64,000 nucleotides of DNA from Pyropia yezoensis (lineage: Eukaryota; Rhodophyta; Bangiophyceae; Bangiales; Bangiaceae): assembly GCA_009829735.1 (NCBI GenBank), contig CM020618.1:20817346-20881345 (forward strand), written 5' to 3'. The position numbers were made by a program, and so were the translations under genes. The notes below the pieces were generated by a model. The model ran no database searches, was not told the DNA's origin, and was given only the letters and a program-made list of their open reading frames with translations. Positions within the stretch are counted from its first letter, which is position 1, and each line of letters begins with the position of its first letter. Of the stretch, positions 54,354 through 64,000 are shown piece by piece.

Positions 54354-57300
54354 TGATTGGCACCCCCCAACTTCGACCCCTCCTATCTTCCTTCTCGTTC
54401 ACATCCAGACAATGTGCCTAGGCTCATTTTGTAGCTCATGTCACGGGCATTCGACTGCGCCGTCGCTCGAGCTCACTTTACGGATGTATCAGTCAAAAAC
54501 GCTCCACGCCGTGAATGTAGCTGTGGTTTTTCCGGCACCTTTTCGTCGTGTTTTCCCCGCAGCACCCAGGTACAGCTAATTGGCGAAGTGGCGTGGACTG
54601 CGATTGTGTCTCCACATGCATAAGATGCCATCTTCTGTAGTTGAAGCGGTCCTTAGAGGCGTGGTAGCACGCACAGGGCGGTACGACGTTGAGCATGCTG
54701 CGCTTCTTCGCATGCATTGCGAGCGCACTCGATCCGGACATCCGCTTTTAATCGGTCGACATCAATGTGAGAGTTCAGGGGGGCTACTCATATTTGAATT
54801 GAGGGGGTCCACATCTTTGGAATCCCTGGATCCCCTGTTGCATTGCCCGCTTTTTTTCCCCTGATCCCCCCCCCCCCCTGTCGTTGCATTGCCCGCCCTG
54901 TCTGACCTGCCTGATCCATTCGGGTGGGACGCAGCGTCCGGACAGTCCGCGTGTGCGGGCGACGCTTCCGACTGTTGGGTGCGGCACACTTTCGAGGCGC
55001 CATGACCAGCCCCCGTTTGGTTGCTGTCGGCGGGCGCAAGCGGGACCGCGCGCTTTACAGCGTCACGCGGGAGGCGGCCGTTATTGTTTCCAACGTGCGG
55101 CGCTTTTTCGAGCGTAAGTGCCGTCGAGGTCGGTCCATCGCGTTAGGCAGGCCGATCGAAAGGACGCGCCTCGCCACTGGGCTGAGTGAGTCGACCGTCC
55201 AGCGCGTGAACGACGAGGCGTACGCAAGCTCGCGGCGGAGGGGGAGAGATCCAGAGCGACGCCAGTCGAGCCGCCGCGTGCCGAGCGAGGAGCTGGCGAG
55301 AGTGCGCGAAGCGGTCTACAAGCAGTACGAGAACAGATCTATTCCTACGCTAAGCTCGACGCTTCTGTACCTGACAGCTGAGCGGGCCGCTGGCCAGTCA
55401 AATGGCACGTACAAGTGGACTCGAACAACGCTGTTTCGGTGCATGCAAGACTTGGGCTTTACGTTTGCTCGTGGCCCAAACCACTACGATATTGCCCGCG
55501 AAAAGCCGTCAACCGTGGCTCAGCGGAACGAGTTCCTGAGGCGTGTCCAGGAATACCGAGAAGCTGGGCGGACTATTTTCTACACGGACGAGACGTGGGC
55601 AAGCAAAAACATGACGCCGTCTCGAACGTGGAATGACGGCAACCTCCGGGCACGACTGAATGTTCCATCGGGCAAGGGCGGGCGGATCATCATCGCGCAC
55701 GTCGGATCCCGGAGCACAGGACTGGTGAAGGACGCGGCCCTGGTCTTTATCGGCAAGAAGAAGACTGGCGACTACCATGGGGAAATGAACTCCCAGGTGT
55801 GGCTGAAGTGGTTGCAGGACAGCGTGCTACCGAAAATGAAGGGCGGCGTTTTGGTAGTGGACCGGGCCCCGTACCATATGGTTTTGACGGACGACACCCG
55901 CCCGGCGTCGAGCAAGCTGAGGAAGGCGGAGCTGGCGGACTGGCTGGAAGCGTATGATGCTGTTTCCAGAGAATGGGAGGCGGACTGGCGGCAGAATCGG
56001 ACACGGGCAGAAATGAAGGAGCAGGCGGACAAGCACCGCCCAGCGCCGCGGTTCTTGGTGCAGGACCTGGCGGCGCAGTTTGATGTCACCATCCTGATAT
56101 CTCCTGTAGCACATCCCGAGCTCAACCCTATTGAGATGGTCTGGGGAATCGTGAAGGCGGCATTGCGGCGCGCCAACATTGACTTCTCGCTGAAGCGGCC
56201 GAAGGAGCTGGTAGAGGTGGAACTCGAGCGCATCACGCCGGAAGCATGGGGCCGATACGAAGATCACGCGGTCAAAATGGAGGATTACTACCGGACTGTG
56301 GCATCGGCAAACGAGACTGGGGAAGCGGCTACCGACAACGAGATTGAAGAGTTCGAGCCGAACGACGTTGGGATATCCGGCAGCAGTGAGGATAGCGGTT
56401 CCGAGAGTGGGAGTGAAATGGAGGATGACGATTGATTGCGGCGATTTGGTGCAGTGCTCCATATTGTGATTGTTACTCGCTGAGATTGCTAATAGTTGCT
56501 CAAGCGTACGGAAGACCTGAGGGGCGGTGAATATTTCGCAGTGCGGGGGGCGGAAAGGAGCCCCCAGAACAGGGGGGGGGGGCGGAGCTCTGTCACGAGT
56601 CGGCTGAGTCGGACGGAAGGTCCCGGGAGGGGCGTGGGGGACAGCACTGAGGAGGCTCACCTTGGATAGTCACGTGCCGAAGGTTGGAAAGGAGTTCGGG
56701 AGGAGCAGGGCAGCTGGCGAGTGCTACACGCTGGGAGGCGGAGTTTCAGGTGGACAGATACTCCCCTTGCGGCGCGAGATGGCTGGCAGCGGGGGAGCGG
56801 AGGACGGCATGGGCGCAACAGGGATACGAAGAGGTGGTGGGGGCGCTGTTGGGTGGGTGGGAGCGCGGTGGGGGGGAGGCGGGCATGTGACTGGGAGCAG
56901 GTTGGCCGGGCAAAGTGAGGAACTGCGGGCGGCGCGGCGGGTGTGGGGCGGCACCGGGGCGGGCGGGCCGTTGGGGTGGGGGCGCAGGGCGGGGGCGAGG
57001 GCGGGCGTGGGGAAGGGAAGGCAAGCGATTGAGGAGTGGTTGGGGGGAGGGGGGAGGCTATGGAGGGGGGGACTCGTCCACGTGGGGGGGGCCGGGCAAC
57101 GTGGCAGCAGCCATCCAATGCTCAGAATTTGACAAAAAAAAGTAGTCCCCTTTTCTTGCAGGTGAGGATCTCTCGGGTGCGGCGTTCGGAGGAAGAGGCA
57201 CCAGATGAGACAAGACTCAGGGTGTCCCCGGAAAAATATGGACGTACGAGACGCCAGCACACCACCTCCATACCAATGTCACAAAGCGTGCATGAGAGGT

Positions 57301-57408
57301 GTGCCGCAGGGCACTCTCTCGTCTACCTGCAAAGTTTGGACCTGAAAGCTGCAGTCTGCTTGCTGCACGGGGCACTTTCTCATCCGTCTAGCTATATGGA
57401 ATCGACTT
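54331..57408 (+). mobile_element. Tc1/IS630-type DNA transposon, whole-looking
   Basis: A perfect 25-base inverted repeat lies at 54329-54353 and 57386-57410; its outermost two bases on each side are TA, the target duplication expected for Tc1/mariner. Leaving TA out, the element is 3,078 bp with 23-base ends starting AAGTCGATTCC. It carries one transposase gene (55002-56435). The DNA after the gene (56436-57385) has no other frame I trust and is partly G-rich. Confidence 0.88.
55002..56435 (+). CDS. Transposase, Tc1/IS630 DDE superfamily
   Basis: 477 aa from the ATG at 55002 (an earlier GTG at 54924 is unlikely in a eukaryote). The N-terminal 100 residues look like a helix-turn-helix DNA-binding part (LATGLSESTVQRVNDEAY). 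The catalytic acids are D196 in IFYTDETWAS, D287 in VLVVDRAPYH and E373 in AHPELNPIEMVW. The 85 residues between D287 and E373 are far more than the 34-39 of classic Tc1/mariner enzymes, because of a charged helical insert (LRKAELADWLEAY, TRAEMKEQADKH). The C-terminus is acidic and Ser-rich (SEDSGSESGSEMEDDD). The frame has no breaks and all three catalytic residues are present, so the enzyme may be active. Confidence 0.93.
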   Translation: MTSPRLVAVGGRKRDRALYSVTREAAVIVSNVRRFFERKCRRGRSIALGRPIERTRLATGLSESTVQRVNDEAYASSRRRGRDPERRQSSRRVPSEELARVREAVYKQYENRSIPTLSSTLLYLTAERAAGQSNGTYKWTRTTLFRCMQDLGFTFARGPNHYDIAREKPSTVAQRNEFLRRVQEYREAGRTIFYTDETWASKNMTPSRTWNDGNLRARLNVPSGKGGRIIIAHVGSRSTGLVKDAALVFIGKKKTGDYHGEMNSQVWLKWLQDSVLPKMKGGVLVVDRAPYHMVLTDDTRPASSKLRKAELADWLEAYDAVSREWEADWRQNRTRAEMKEQADKHRPAPRFLVQDLAAQFDVTILISPVAHPELNPIEMVWGIVKAALRRANIDFSLKRPKELVEVELERITPEAWGRYEDHAVKMEDYYRTVASANETGEAATDNEIEEFEPNDVGISGSSEDSGSESGSEMEDDD

Positions 57409-57410
57409 TA
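57386..57410 (-). repeat. Right terminal inverted repeat plus TA
   Basis: Reverse complement of 54329-54353. Like the left end, it contains an ATG that would read outward as MESTL. Confidence 0.9.
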
Positions 57411-57459
57411 GGCGGTGTCGGATGGGGGTCGCGAGGAGGCGGTGGGGGGGTCCGTATCC

Positions 57460-57696
57460 ATGGCGCTGGCGTGGTGCAGCGCGCCGACGACGTTCATCCA
57501 CACAACGGTCACGACAGCCGGCTGCGCGACGGCCACGCGCACCTATATCCAGGACGCGATCAGCGACTCAGTCGAGGGCATTCAAGTGGTGCCGTTCCGA
57601 GCCTGCGCGGCCGCACGGACGGTCGGCCCCGCGGGGGGAGGGGGGTGGCAGCGGCCCGAGACGGGGTGGGGGGTGGGGGGTGGAAGAGGGGATTAG
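57460..57696 (+). CDS. Short hypothetical frame, possibly an exon
   Basis: From the ATG at 57460: MALAWCSAPTTFIHTTVT and RTYIQDAISDSVEGIQVVPF read like globular protein, then the frame turns Gly-rich and stops. It lies just right of the transposon. No family is known. It could be the 5' exon of a disrupted gene. Confidence 0.2.
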   Translation: MALAWCSAPTTFIHTTVTTAGCATATRTYIQDAISDSVEGIQVVPFRACAAARTVGPAGGGGWQRPETGWGVGGGRGD

Positions 57697-57968
57697 GGCG
57701 CCGGCGCTGGTGCAGTCATCGCCGCTGTTAATGCTACTGCCATCGCCACCGGCAGTCGCGGGCGGTCGTAGCCAGGCAGCTCTCCCTGCGAGTGGCCAAA
57801 GCGCGCACGCCGCCCCCCCCCATGGCGGGGGCCGCCGCCGCAGGCGCGCCGCCGCGGTCGCCACCACCAGTGCCGTCTCCGCCAGTGCCACAAAACAACA
57901 GAAAACGGCGACAACGCACCTTTGGTGCAACGAAACTGTACAGGCTCCACTAAGAGCATCACGCAATA

Positions 57969-60569
57969 CTACAACAACTCGGCCCTCCGCAGCAGCTCCA
58001 GGCTCATGCCCACATCATCGATCATACGACCGTACAAGTCCTCCAGACCATCCAAGCAGCACACAATGGTGCGTGACGCGTCAGACTCGCTAACGTCATC
58101 CAGGTCCACAGAGCACTCCCGACGCAAGACGTACAACATGGCAACGCGCCCCTTCCGCTCCTCCCACGTCGGACCAAATACGCGCCTCACTTGCGACCAC
58201 CCCTCTGGCACCTGGGAGTTGGCACAAAAAGAGCCGTCCATGCCTGGCGCAGTGCTCTTCAGCGAAAGCAGGACCGTGAAGAGGGCAGCCTTCGGGTAGG
58301 GGCCGTAGGCCACATTGCACCGCAGAAAGACCACTCCGTCCACCGCTGGGTGCGCCGTCGACGTCCTCCGCACCGTACGCAGCAACTGGTTGTGGTTGGC
58401 GGGTTGTTTGGCCATCTCGACCAGTAACGACAGGTCTCGAGATGCCACCGTCTTCTTGGGGGCGGAGAAGTCCATCTGCACCTTACGCAGGATGTCGCCG
58501 GAGCCGCAAAAGATGTTGGCCGAGGGCGTCGGCACGACGCCAGCGACTCCAACAACCGAGCGGGAAGACGCGTACACTTCGGACAAGGCGCGACTCTTGA
58601 AGTTGGCACGATTGAGTGCGCGTGCTTCCGAAACAGCGACCTCCCACCAGAGGTGGAAGTCCTCCCAGATGGTGCCAATGTCGTGGGCTGTGCAGGCAAC
58701 CATACTCCGCAACGCCTCGATCAGCGGGTGGTCGGACAGGTACGACTGAACGTTCGTCACAAACGACGAGGCCGGCATGAGGGGACGACAGAAGAACGGA
58801 CCCGACATGATGATCTTGCCGTCAGACCCGAGCTTGTCCAAAGAGCGGAGGCCCTCCTCAGTACGCACCCTGGCTGTGCCCCGCATGAGCGAACCCATCA
58901 CGAGGATCGCCACGAGTTGAAGCGATTTATCGACAAACCCCGAAGTGCTGCACGTCAATCCGCTGTCCTCAGCTGCTTGCTCCACGAGCGCTCCAAGGTC
59001 CGCCTCGGTTGAAGACTCGGGGTCAAAGGGTTCGTGACTCCGCAGGAGGACCGCAAGCTTGGCGAGAAGGCGCGAGTGCCCACATGTCAGTGAAGCGGCT
59101 TAGCGCGCAAGCGCCGAGAGCCGTTGCCGACCAACACGTGAGTTGATCGCATGGTCGTTGTCCCGCAGCTGCCCGAACACCACCTTGCCGCCAATCACCA
59201 TCTGGGAGCCCCGTAGGTAGACCTCCCGCAGAGCAGGTAGAAGGAAGCGAGCCGCCGCCGGTAGTGAGGCCAGCTTCAGGGTGTACCCAGACCGTAGTCA
59301 CCGACGAGACACGGGCGTCGTCATCAGGTACATGAGGGAGATGACGATGGTTGAAAAAGCGGCAGGACCACCGCGCACCTGAGCAAAATCACTGAGGATG
59401 GAGCGCACGCCTTCCCCACCCGAGGAGTACGGCTTGAAAGGGCCCGCAGGAAGAGCCTCACACGCCCCGACCTCATCCACCAGCAGAATCACCGCTTTGC
59501 CGGGAGTGCGTGCTTGCAGCCGCTCAAAGAGGATATCTACAGCCGTCCTCACATCGACAGCCGTCAGCGTCCCCTCAAAGAACGCGGTCTGGCAGGTGCG
59601 GAGAAACAAGGACCAGCTCTGCGAGGTGTGAACTGGGAACAAGCCGACAAACAGAAACCGCAACATAGCGGGAAGCTCCCTAGCGTACCCTTGGTGCTTC
59701 TTCGCCCTCATCCTGACCAGCGACGACTCAATCCCGACGTCCAGGCGGCAGAGCCCGTTAAACGTCAACGAGAAGACAAGGTTGGTGCTTGCCCAGTCCA
59801 GGGCTTTGCGGTGCTCCGCATACTTGGCCTGCTCACGCACAGGCATCAAGTCGTACGCCTGGATGAGGTCCGGCAGGCGACTCAAGAGGTTGAAGAAATG
59901 GGTCTTCCCCAAGCCGGGGGTCGCCCTCAGGAAGATGAGTCGAATCCGTTCCAGGATCTGCGAGTTGGGTAGCTTCTCGCGCTTAGTGACAGCATGGTAG
60001 ATGGCCAGCCAAAAGACCAGCAGGGCATGAAGTAGAAGCGTCACGTTCACAGATGACACCATCCCGGGGTACGGCTGGAAAACCCGCTTGGACACGGCAG
60101 CAACATCGTTGATGGTCGCTTGCTGGAACTTTGAAGCCAGCAGCTCCGTCATGACCTGCTTCAAGGCGATATCGTCCATCTCGGGCGTGGGCTCGGCACC
60201 ATCTCCCGCGTCCATGTCAATGTAGACGGGCTCCACGAGGCCGCCCTCCAGCGCAGCCCAGCCGGCCTTGTCCAGCAATACCCAATCATCGCCGCCCGAG
60301 GCTGACGTGGCGCCAGCACTCTTGGCATCAGGAGGTTGACCCGAGGCAGCGGACATACACGTAGTGGATGAGGACAAGCGACGAAGGCCCACGGCAGGCA
60401 CCTCGGCACGTCGAGAGCAAAGCTGCGATGGCGTCCACGTGGACGGCCGCTGCACCACAATCATTTGCAGCACACCGCCGCAAGATATGAACCCGAGGGG
60501 CATGCCCAACGGCGCAAGGCCCCGTCGCTCAGTCGCCACACCGTGCACAGCAGGCACATGGCGTAACAT
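57969..60569 (-). pseudogene. P-loop NTPase protein of Crinkler/RHS appearance, interrupted about twice
   Basis: One minus-strand frame of about 867 codons from the ATG at 60569. The first about 150 residues have no named domain. The NTPase part has Walker A RATPGLGKTHFFNLL at about 215-229, a VFSLTFNGL segment near 265-272, and Walker B ILLVDEVG at about 361-368. The C-terminal half (VDKSLQLVAILVMGSLMRG, LVACTAHDIGT-like helical text, VRRVFGPTWEERKGRVAML) is globular but unassigned. The arrangement of Walker A, a TFN strand and LVDE resembles the NTPases of Crinkler and trypanosome RHS proteins, which are spread widely among eukaryotes and often sit near transposons. The frame is interrupted about twice, so it is probably dead. 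The family assignment is from memory and moderate. Confidence 0.5.
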
Positions 60570-61028
60570 CCGTCCAGTCGTCGGAGCAGGAATCGCCCTT
60601 CCTCGATCGCCGTCAGGATGAGTTCATCGGGAGGGTGGCGGTTACAGAGGAGGGCGGGACGCAGGGGCCGGCAACGCAGACGAGGAGGACGTCCACAGAT
60701 CTGTTGCGGGTGGAGGGGGGCATGGGGGTGTGTGGTGATGGAGGGAGGGGGGGCGAGCGGGTGAGGAAGAGGGGTCGAGGGGCGAAGGTACCAAAAGGGA
60801 AAAAGAGGTAAGGAAGGGTAACTCTTGGGGGGCAAGGGCGGGAGAGGGTGGAAGATCGGCGGAAACACCATGAGGCCCTGTCTAGTGTCTATTCTACTGA
60901 CCGGATTAATTAATCCTTTTCGGATTGATGAATCCGTTTTTTCGATGCGTGTTTTCTCACACTTCCCGCCATCTGCGGTGTTTTTTTTGATACGGGAAAT
61001 GGACTCAGCGCACATTGTTTGACAGGAA
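60570..61028. other. Upstream region of the NTPase gene
   Basis: Purine/pyrimidine-rich then AT-richer. At 60900-60935 there are two near-palindromes, CGGATTAATTAATCC and CGGATTGATGAATCCG, side by side. No gene was seen. Confidence 0.4.
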
Positions 61029-62313
61029 GTATCCGTCTGACACCCGTTTTTCATTTTTCACAAGTGACACCAGTTTTTCACCATTTCCGCTTACATAGAA
61101 AACCCACAGTGTTCACATACGAGAACCCCTTCCGAACGGCCGCAGAAGTCGGCGGCAGCCGCAAGGCAACTCGTACTAAAATATTATCCAGTGCGAGGGG
61201 GTGTACGTGAGTCGCACCGTTGGGTGCGCCAGCTCACAGGCTCTTCAACGATATATAGAAGAAAAAAATAGGAGCACAGGTGCGCGACCGTAGCCTCATG
61301 GGCGGAAAAGAGAGCGCTCCTGCAGAGGTCAAATTAATTCTAATTACCGCTCCGGAACGCTCATCTGACTGATTGTTGGCCCGAATCCGACTTGTTCGCA
61401 ACGCATCCGTGCGTCCGCTGGCCCCACCTGTGCCCCGCTGCCCTCTTCCTCCTCCTATCCCGGGTTTGAGCACCTTGGCAGAGTCACCAGAAGAGCAGAA
61501 CACGTCTGTGAGCCTGTCCCGGCCTATAAGTACCTCTCTCTTTGCTGCAGTGGGCTGACGGTGGCGCAAGCGCCTCTTCCCGCGTGCCCTCACCCACCCC
61601 ACCTTCCCCCCTTAAAGCCCCCCGGCTGTTCTCGATAGGGTGTTGGCGGGAGCCAGCCGGCGCGCCCCGCACCGCTGCACAACAATAGCCTGCCCCACGC
61701 TTTCCCCAGCACGTCCACCCCCCCTCACGGACGCGTCGCAGTCAGCGAGGGGCGAGGGAGGAGCTATCATTAGGCTCATTCAAGTGCGAAAAGAGCATCT
61801 GCTCCCGCGATCTTTCGGACGCAAAGCGCTACCCGTGGAGCAGGCGAGCATCTCTACCAGCCGCAAGTACCAGCGAGCTCTGTCGTTGTTGGGGGGCGGG
61901 GGGGGGGGCGCAACCGCCCAGGAGGAGGGGGGGATGCTTTTCGGAGAAGAACGTGCTGTGATGCCGAACGTCACGATCGCAAAGGGGCCATGCTGCTTCA
62001 GCTCTCATTGGTCGACGGACGTGAAAAGATGCTCCACGACGACAGATACAATCAAGTTTTTTCTGCTGTATCTCTGTAAGAAGTGCCCCAGATGGCTGCC
62101 CTGATATATAAACGAGAGTTGTGAAAAAACTGGTGTACCCCCCCTAACGAGGGTGCATTTCTTCCTCAGCAACCAGGCATCGCCCGCAGAAACGGACAAG
62201 ACGGTCGGACTCCTAAGGTGCTGCCGACTCCGCTAATATGTTTTTCGAGAAAAACGCAGCCTGGGAACCTTCTCTCGTATGCGAGTTGTTAAAAACTGGT
62301 GTCAGACGGATAC
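61029..62313. mobile_element. 1.28-kb element with 23-base inverted ends, no transposase (MITE-like)
   Basis: The ends are GTATCCGTCTGACACC followed by C/A and GTTTTT, at 61029-61051 and inverted at 62291-62313, with one mismatch. The motif ACACC(C/A)GTTTTT recurs inside both ends (near 61066-61078 and, inverted, 62124-62136), as subterminal repeats do in transposons. No frame inside is convincing, so it would depend on a transposase elsewhere. No target duplication is visible at the flanks (GACAGGAA left, GGCGCCTT right), which leaves the borders uncertain. Confidence 0.55.
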
Positions 62314-62573
62314 GGCGCCTTTTCTTCACGTCCTGCCAACGCTGCTCAGCAGGGCATTCAAGCGCGCCCGAGCACCCAATGCCTGCGGCCCGCGGTCCTC
62401 CATCCTTCGTGGGTCTCCCGGTCGGTCTACCACACCTTCTTTCCGGGCGGCGCGCACGCACCAGTGGCCACTGTATCTACCTCTGCCCCTCCCGCCCCCC
62501 CCCCCCCCCCCCCCCCCCCCCGTCACATTCGCCCGCCTCTTCGAGTCCTCCGGAGGGCCCCCCTTCCGCCCCG
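62314..62573. other. Short stretch before the piggyBac-type gene
   Basis: Contains a C run (62496-62520) and Pro/Ser-coding sequence that could belong to the N-terminal part of the transposase gene. Confidence 0.35.
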
Positions 62574-64000
62574 CCTCCCACTGTGCCTGTCAGCCCTCCG
62601 TCCCAGAAACGCTGCAAGGGCAAGGGGCGTGACCCGCGCCTGACGGTAGGCGCGGATGTCCACACCGCGGCCCTCAACGTGTCCAACTTGAGCGAGTGCG
62701 CCCGGTTTCTTATGGCTTCCTCGCCAAGACCACGTGCGTGTCCGGCAAGGTGCTCGAGGTCATCCGGGGGAAGCAAAAGGGCGGCTGCAGCAAGACCGAC
62801 CTGCGGGTGACGTGCACGTGGCTGGAGCGGGAGGTTGAGAAGGTGTTAGCTCTGCGGAGCGTTAAGGCTGACACTGCCCCACCCGACGCCGGGGGGGGTT
62901 CACCTGTCACGGAAGGCTCGCAGAAACAGGCGCCTGCTCGGACGCCCGCCCACCCTGGTGACAACGCAACTCCTTCCCAGCCCCTCCAGCTGCCGTCCGC
63001 GGATTTGGGAGCAGCTGCACCACGGGGGACTGTGACTGGAGCGGGCGGGGCGGCCGATGTGGATGGTGCTGTGGAGCCGCCCCCCCCCCCCTTTCAAGGC
63101 GTGCTTGGCAGCGGAGATGCTCCGTCCGCGACGCTTTCCGGCAGCCAGCCAGCGACAACGGATGCCCATGGGATCACGTGGACAGCGCGGGCTGTGACGG
63201 AGCCCGTTGGTTTTCATGCGCCACGTCAAGCCTGGTCGGTCCGCACCCTCACGGGTGAGATCATTTATGAGGACGGCAACACCATGGGGCCAGGTCTTGA
63301 GCGCCGCCCGTACGACTACTTTGTGGCCATTTTTCCATCGGACCAGTTGGCACGCATGGTGCGGCTCACCTCCGCCAAGCTCCTGGCACGCAACATGCCA
63401 CCCACGGCGGCAGGCGAGCTGCTCAAGTTCATGGGGGTCACCATCTTGGCCACTCGGTATGAGTTTGGCTCGCGGGCGCAGCTCTGAGCAACGAAGCCCC
63501 GCAATAAGTACCTGGTCGCGCCCGGTTTTGGGGCGCTCATTGGCCTTCCGCTCACCCGGTACGACGCGTTGTGGTCATGCGTGACCTACAGTGCCCTGAC
63601 TGGCAATATTGGCGACACCTCGGAGAAAGCGAGGTGGGAGCTGGTCGACGACTTCGTGGTCTCAATCAACGCTCACCGGGTAGGCCGCGTCATGCCAAGT
63701 GAATTACTGTGCGTCGACGAGTCAATGTCGAAGTGGTACGGCCAGGGCGGTCATTGGATCGACCGGAGATTGCCCCATTATGTTGCAATTGACCGAAAGC
63801 CCGTCAATGGATGCGAGATCCAGAATGCGGCCGGCGCGAGGAGCGGAATTATGCTGGAGCTCAGCATTGTGACGTCGGCCGAGTTCCAGCGAGAAACGGA
63901 GGCGGACGAGTCAGGCGACCTGCCGCACGGCACGGTAGTCCTGAAGCGACTGGTGGAACAATGCGCGGGCACGGCGCGCATAGTATGCGCGGACTCGTAC
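62574..64000 (+). pseudogene. piggyBac-type transposase, partial, runs off the right edge
   Basis: The N-terminal part has a basic linker (RCKGKGRDPRL) and then, after a change of frame near 62690-62710, a conserved helical part (YGFLAKTTCVSGKVLEVI). A Pro/Ala/Gly linker follows, then the DDE_Tnp_1_7 domain: PYDYFVAIFPSDQLARMV, NKYLVAPGFGALIGLPL, SELLCVDESMSKWYGQGG with the first catalytic Asp, and ARIVCADSY at the edge with the second. A TGA at 63485-63487 sits in the same frame between RAQL and ATKPRNKYL. In the family this place is usually Trp, so TGG to TGA is likely. With a frame change and a stop, this copy is probably inactive. The change of frame could also be a small intron. The third acidic residue and the right end lie outside the window. 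Confidence 0.75.

Noticed and set aside
54924-55001. Transposase start at the upstream GTG
   Set aside because: Eukaryotic initiation at GTG is unlikely; the ATG at 55002 gives a normal N-terminus.
61234-61602. Small frame inside the MITE-like element
   Set aside because: No transposase motif or family resemblance; length expected by chance.
57969-64000. TGA read as an amino acid (variant code)
   Set aside because: The BIN4-like gene ends in TGA and other broken frames have TAG or TAA, so ordinary decay explains the in-frame stops.

Overview
This window looks like nuclear DNA from a GC-rich eukaryote with few introns, most likely a photosynthetic one. My best guess is a bangiophyte red alga (Porphyra/Pyropia-like). 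That is an inference, based on: a heme-pathway ferrochelatase of bacterial type with a plastid-like leader; a protein resembling BIN4, the plant/algal topoisomerase VI partner; a ubiquitin-conjugating enzyme split by three GT-AG introns; chromodomain Ty3/gypsy retroelements; and very long C/G runs.

Region 1-10.2 kb is the conserved core. It holds a broken inverted fragment of an HBS1-like GTPase at the left edge, then ferrochelatase (+), an HBS1-like translational GTPase (+), a UBE2D/Ubc4-type E2 enzyme (-, four exons) and a BIN4-like DNA-binding protein (-). These are ordinary housekeeping functions: heme synthesis, ribosome rescue, ubiquitination and chromosome topology.

Region 10.2-24.2 kb is mostly extremely GC-rich low-complexity DNA in which open frames mean little. 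Two islands of recognisable protein stand out: the tail of a glycosyltransferase-like protein (14.6-15.3 kb) and a malectin-like domain carrying a stop (16.7-17.05 kb). There are several tandem-repeat blocks, a pair of direct repeats 180 bp apart, an unrecognised frame at 22.0-22.9 kb and an RS-rich broken frame at 23.3-23.8 kb.

Region 24.27-46.65 kb is a retroelement nest. Element A (24269-28849, minus) is a shortened chromodomain Ty3/gypsy copy with a GCCCA target duplication. Element B (29482 to about 46645, plus) belongs to the same family and lies head-to-head with A. Element C (30162-40401, minus) is a different chromodomain Ty3/gypsy element inserted in the TATA box of B's 5' LTR, with a TATAG duplication. 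C also carries a long reverse-strand frame between integrase and the 3' LTR. B carries a leader frame with U1-like zinc fingers. All three are fossils with a few breaks each.

Region 46.65-64 kb holds GC-rich low-complexity and lower-GC unique DNA, then a whole-looking Tc1/IS630-type transposon (54331-57408), a P-loop NTPase gene of Crinkler/RHS appearance interrupted about twice (57969-60569), a 1.28-kb element with terminal inverted repeats and no transposase (61029-62313), and a piggyBac-type transposase running off the right edge. These genes do not form an operon or pathway. The interest of the window lies in the mobile elements and their unusual extra frames.
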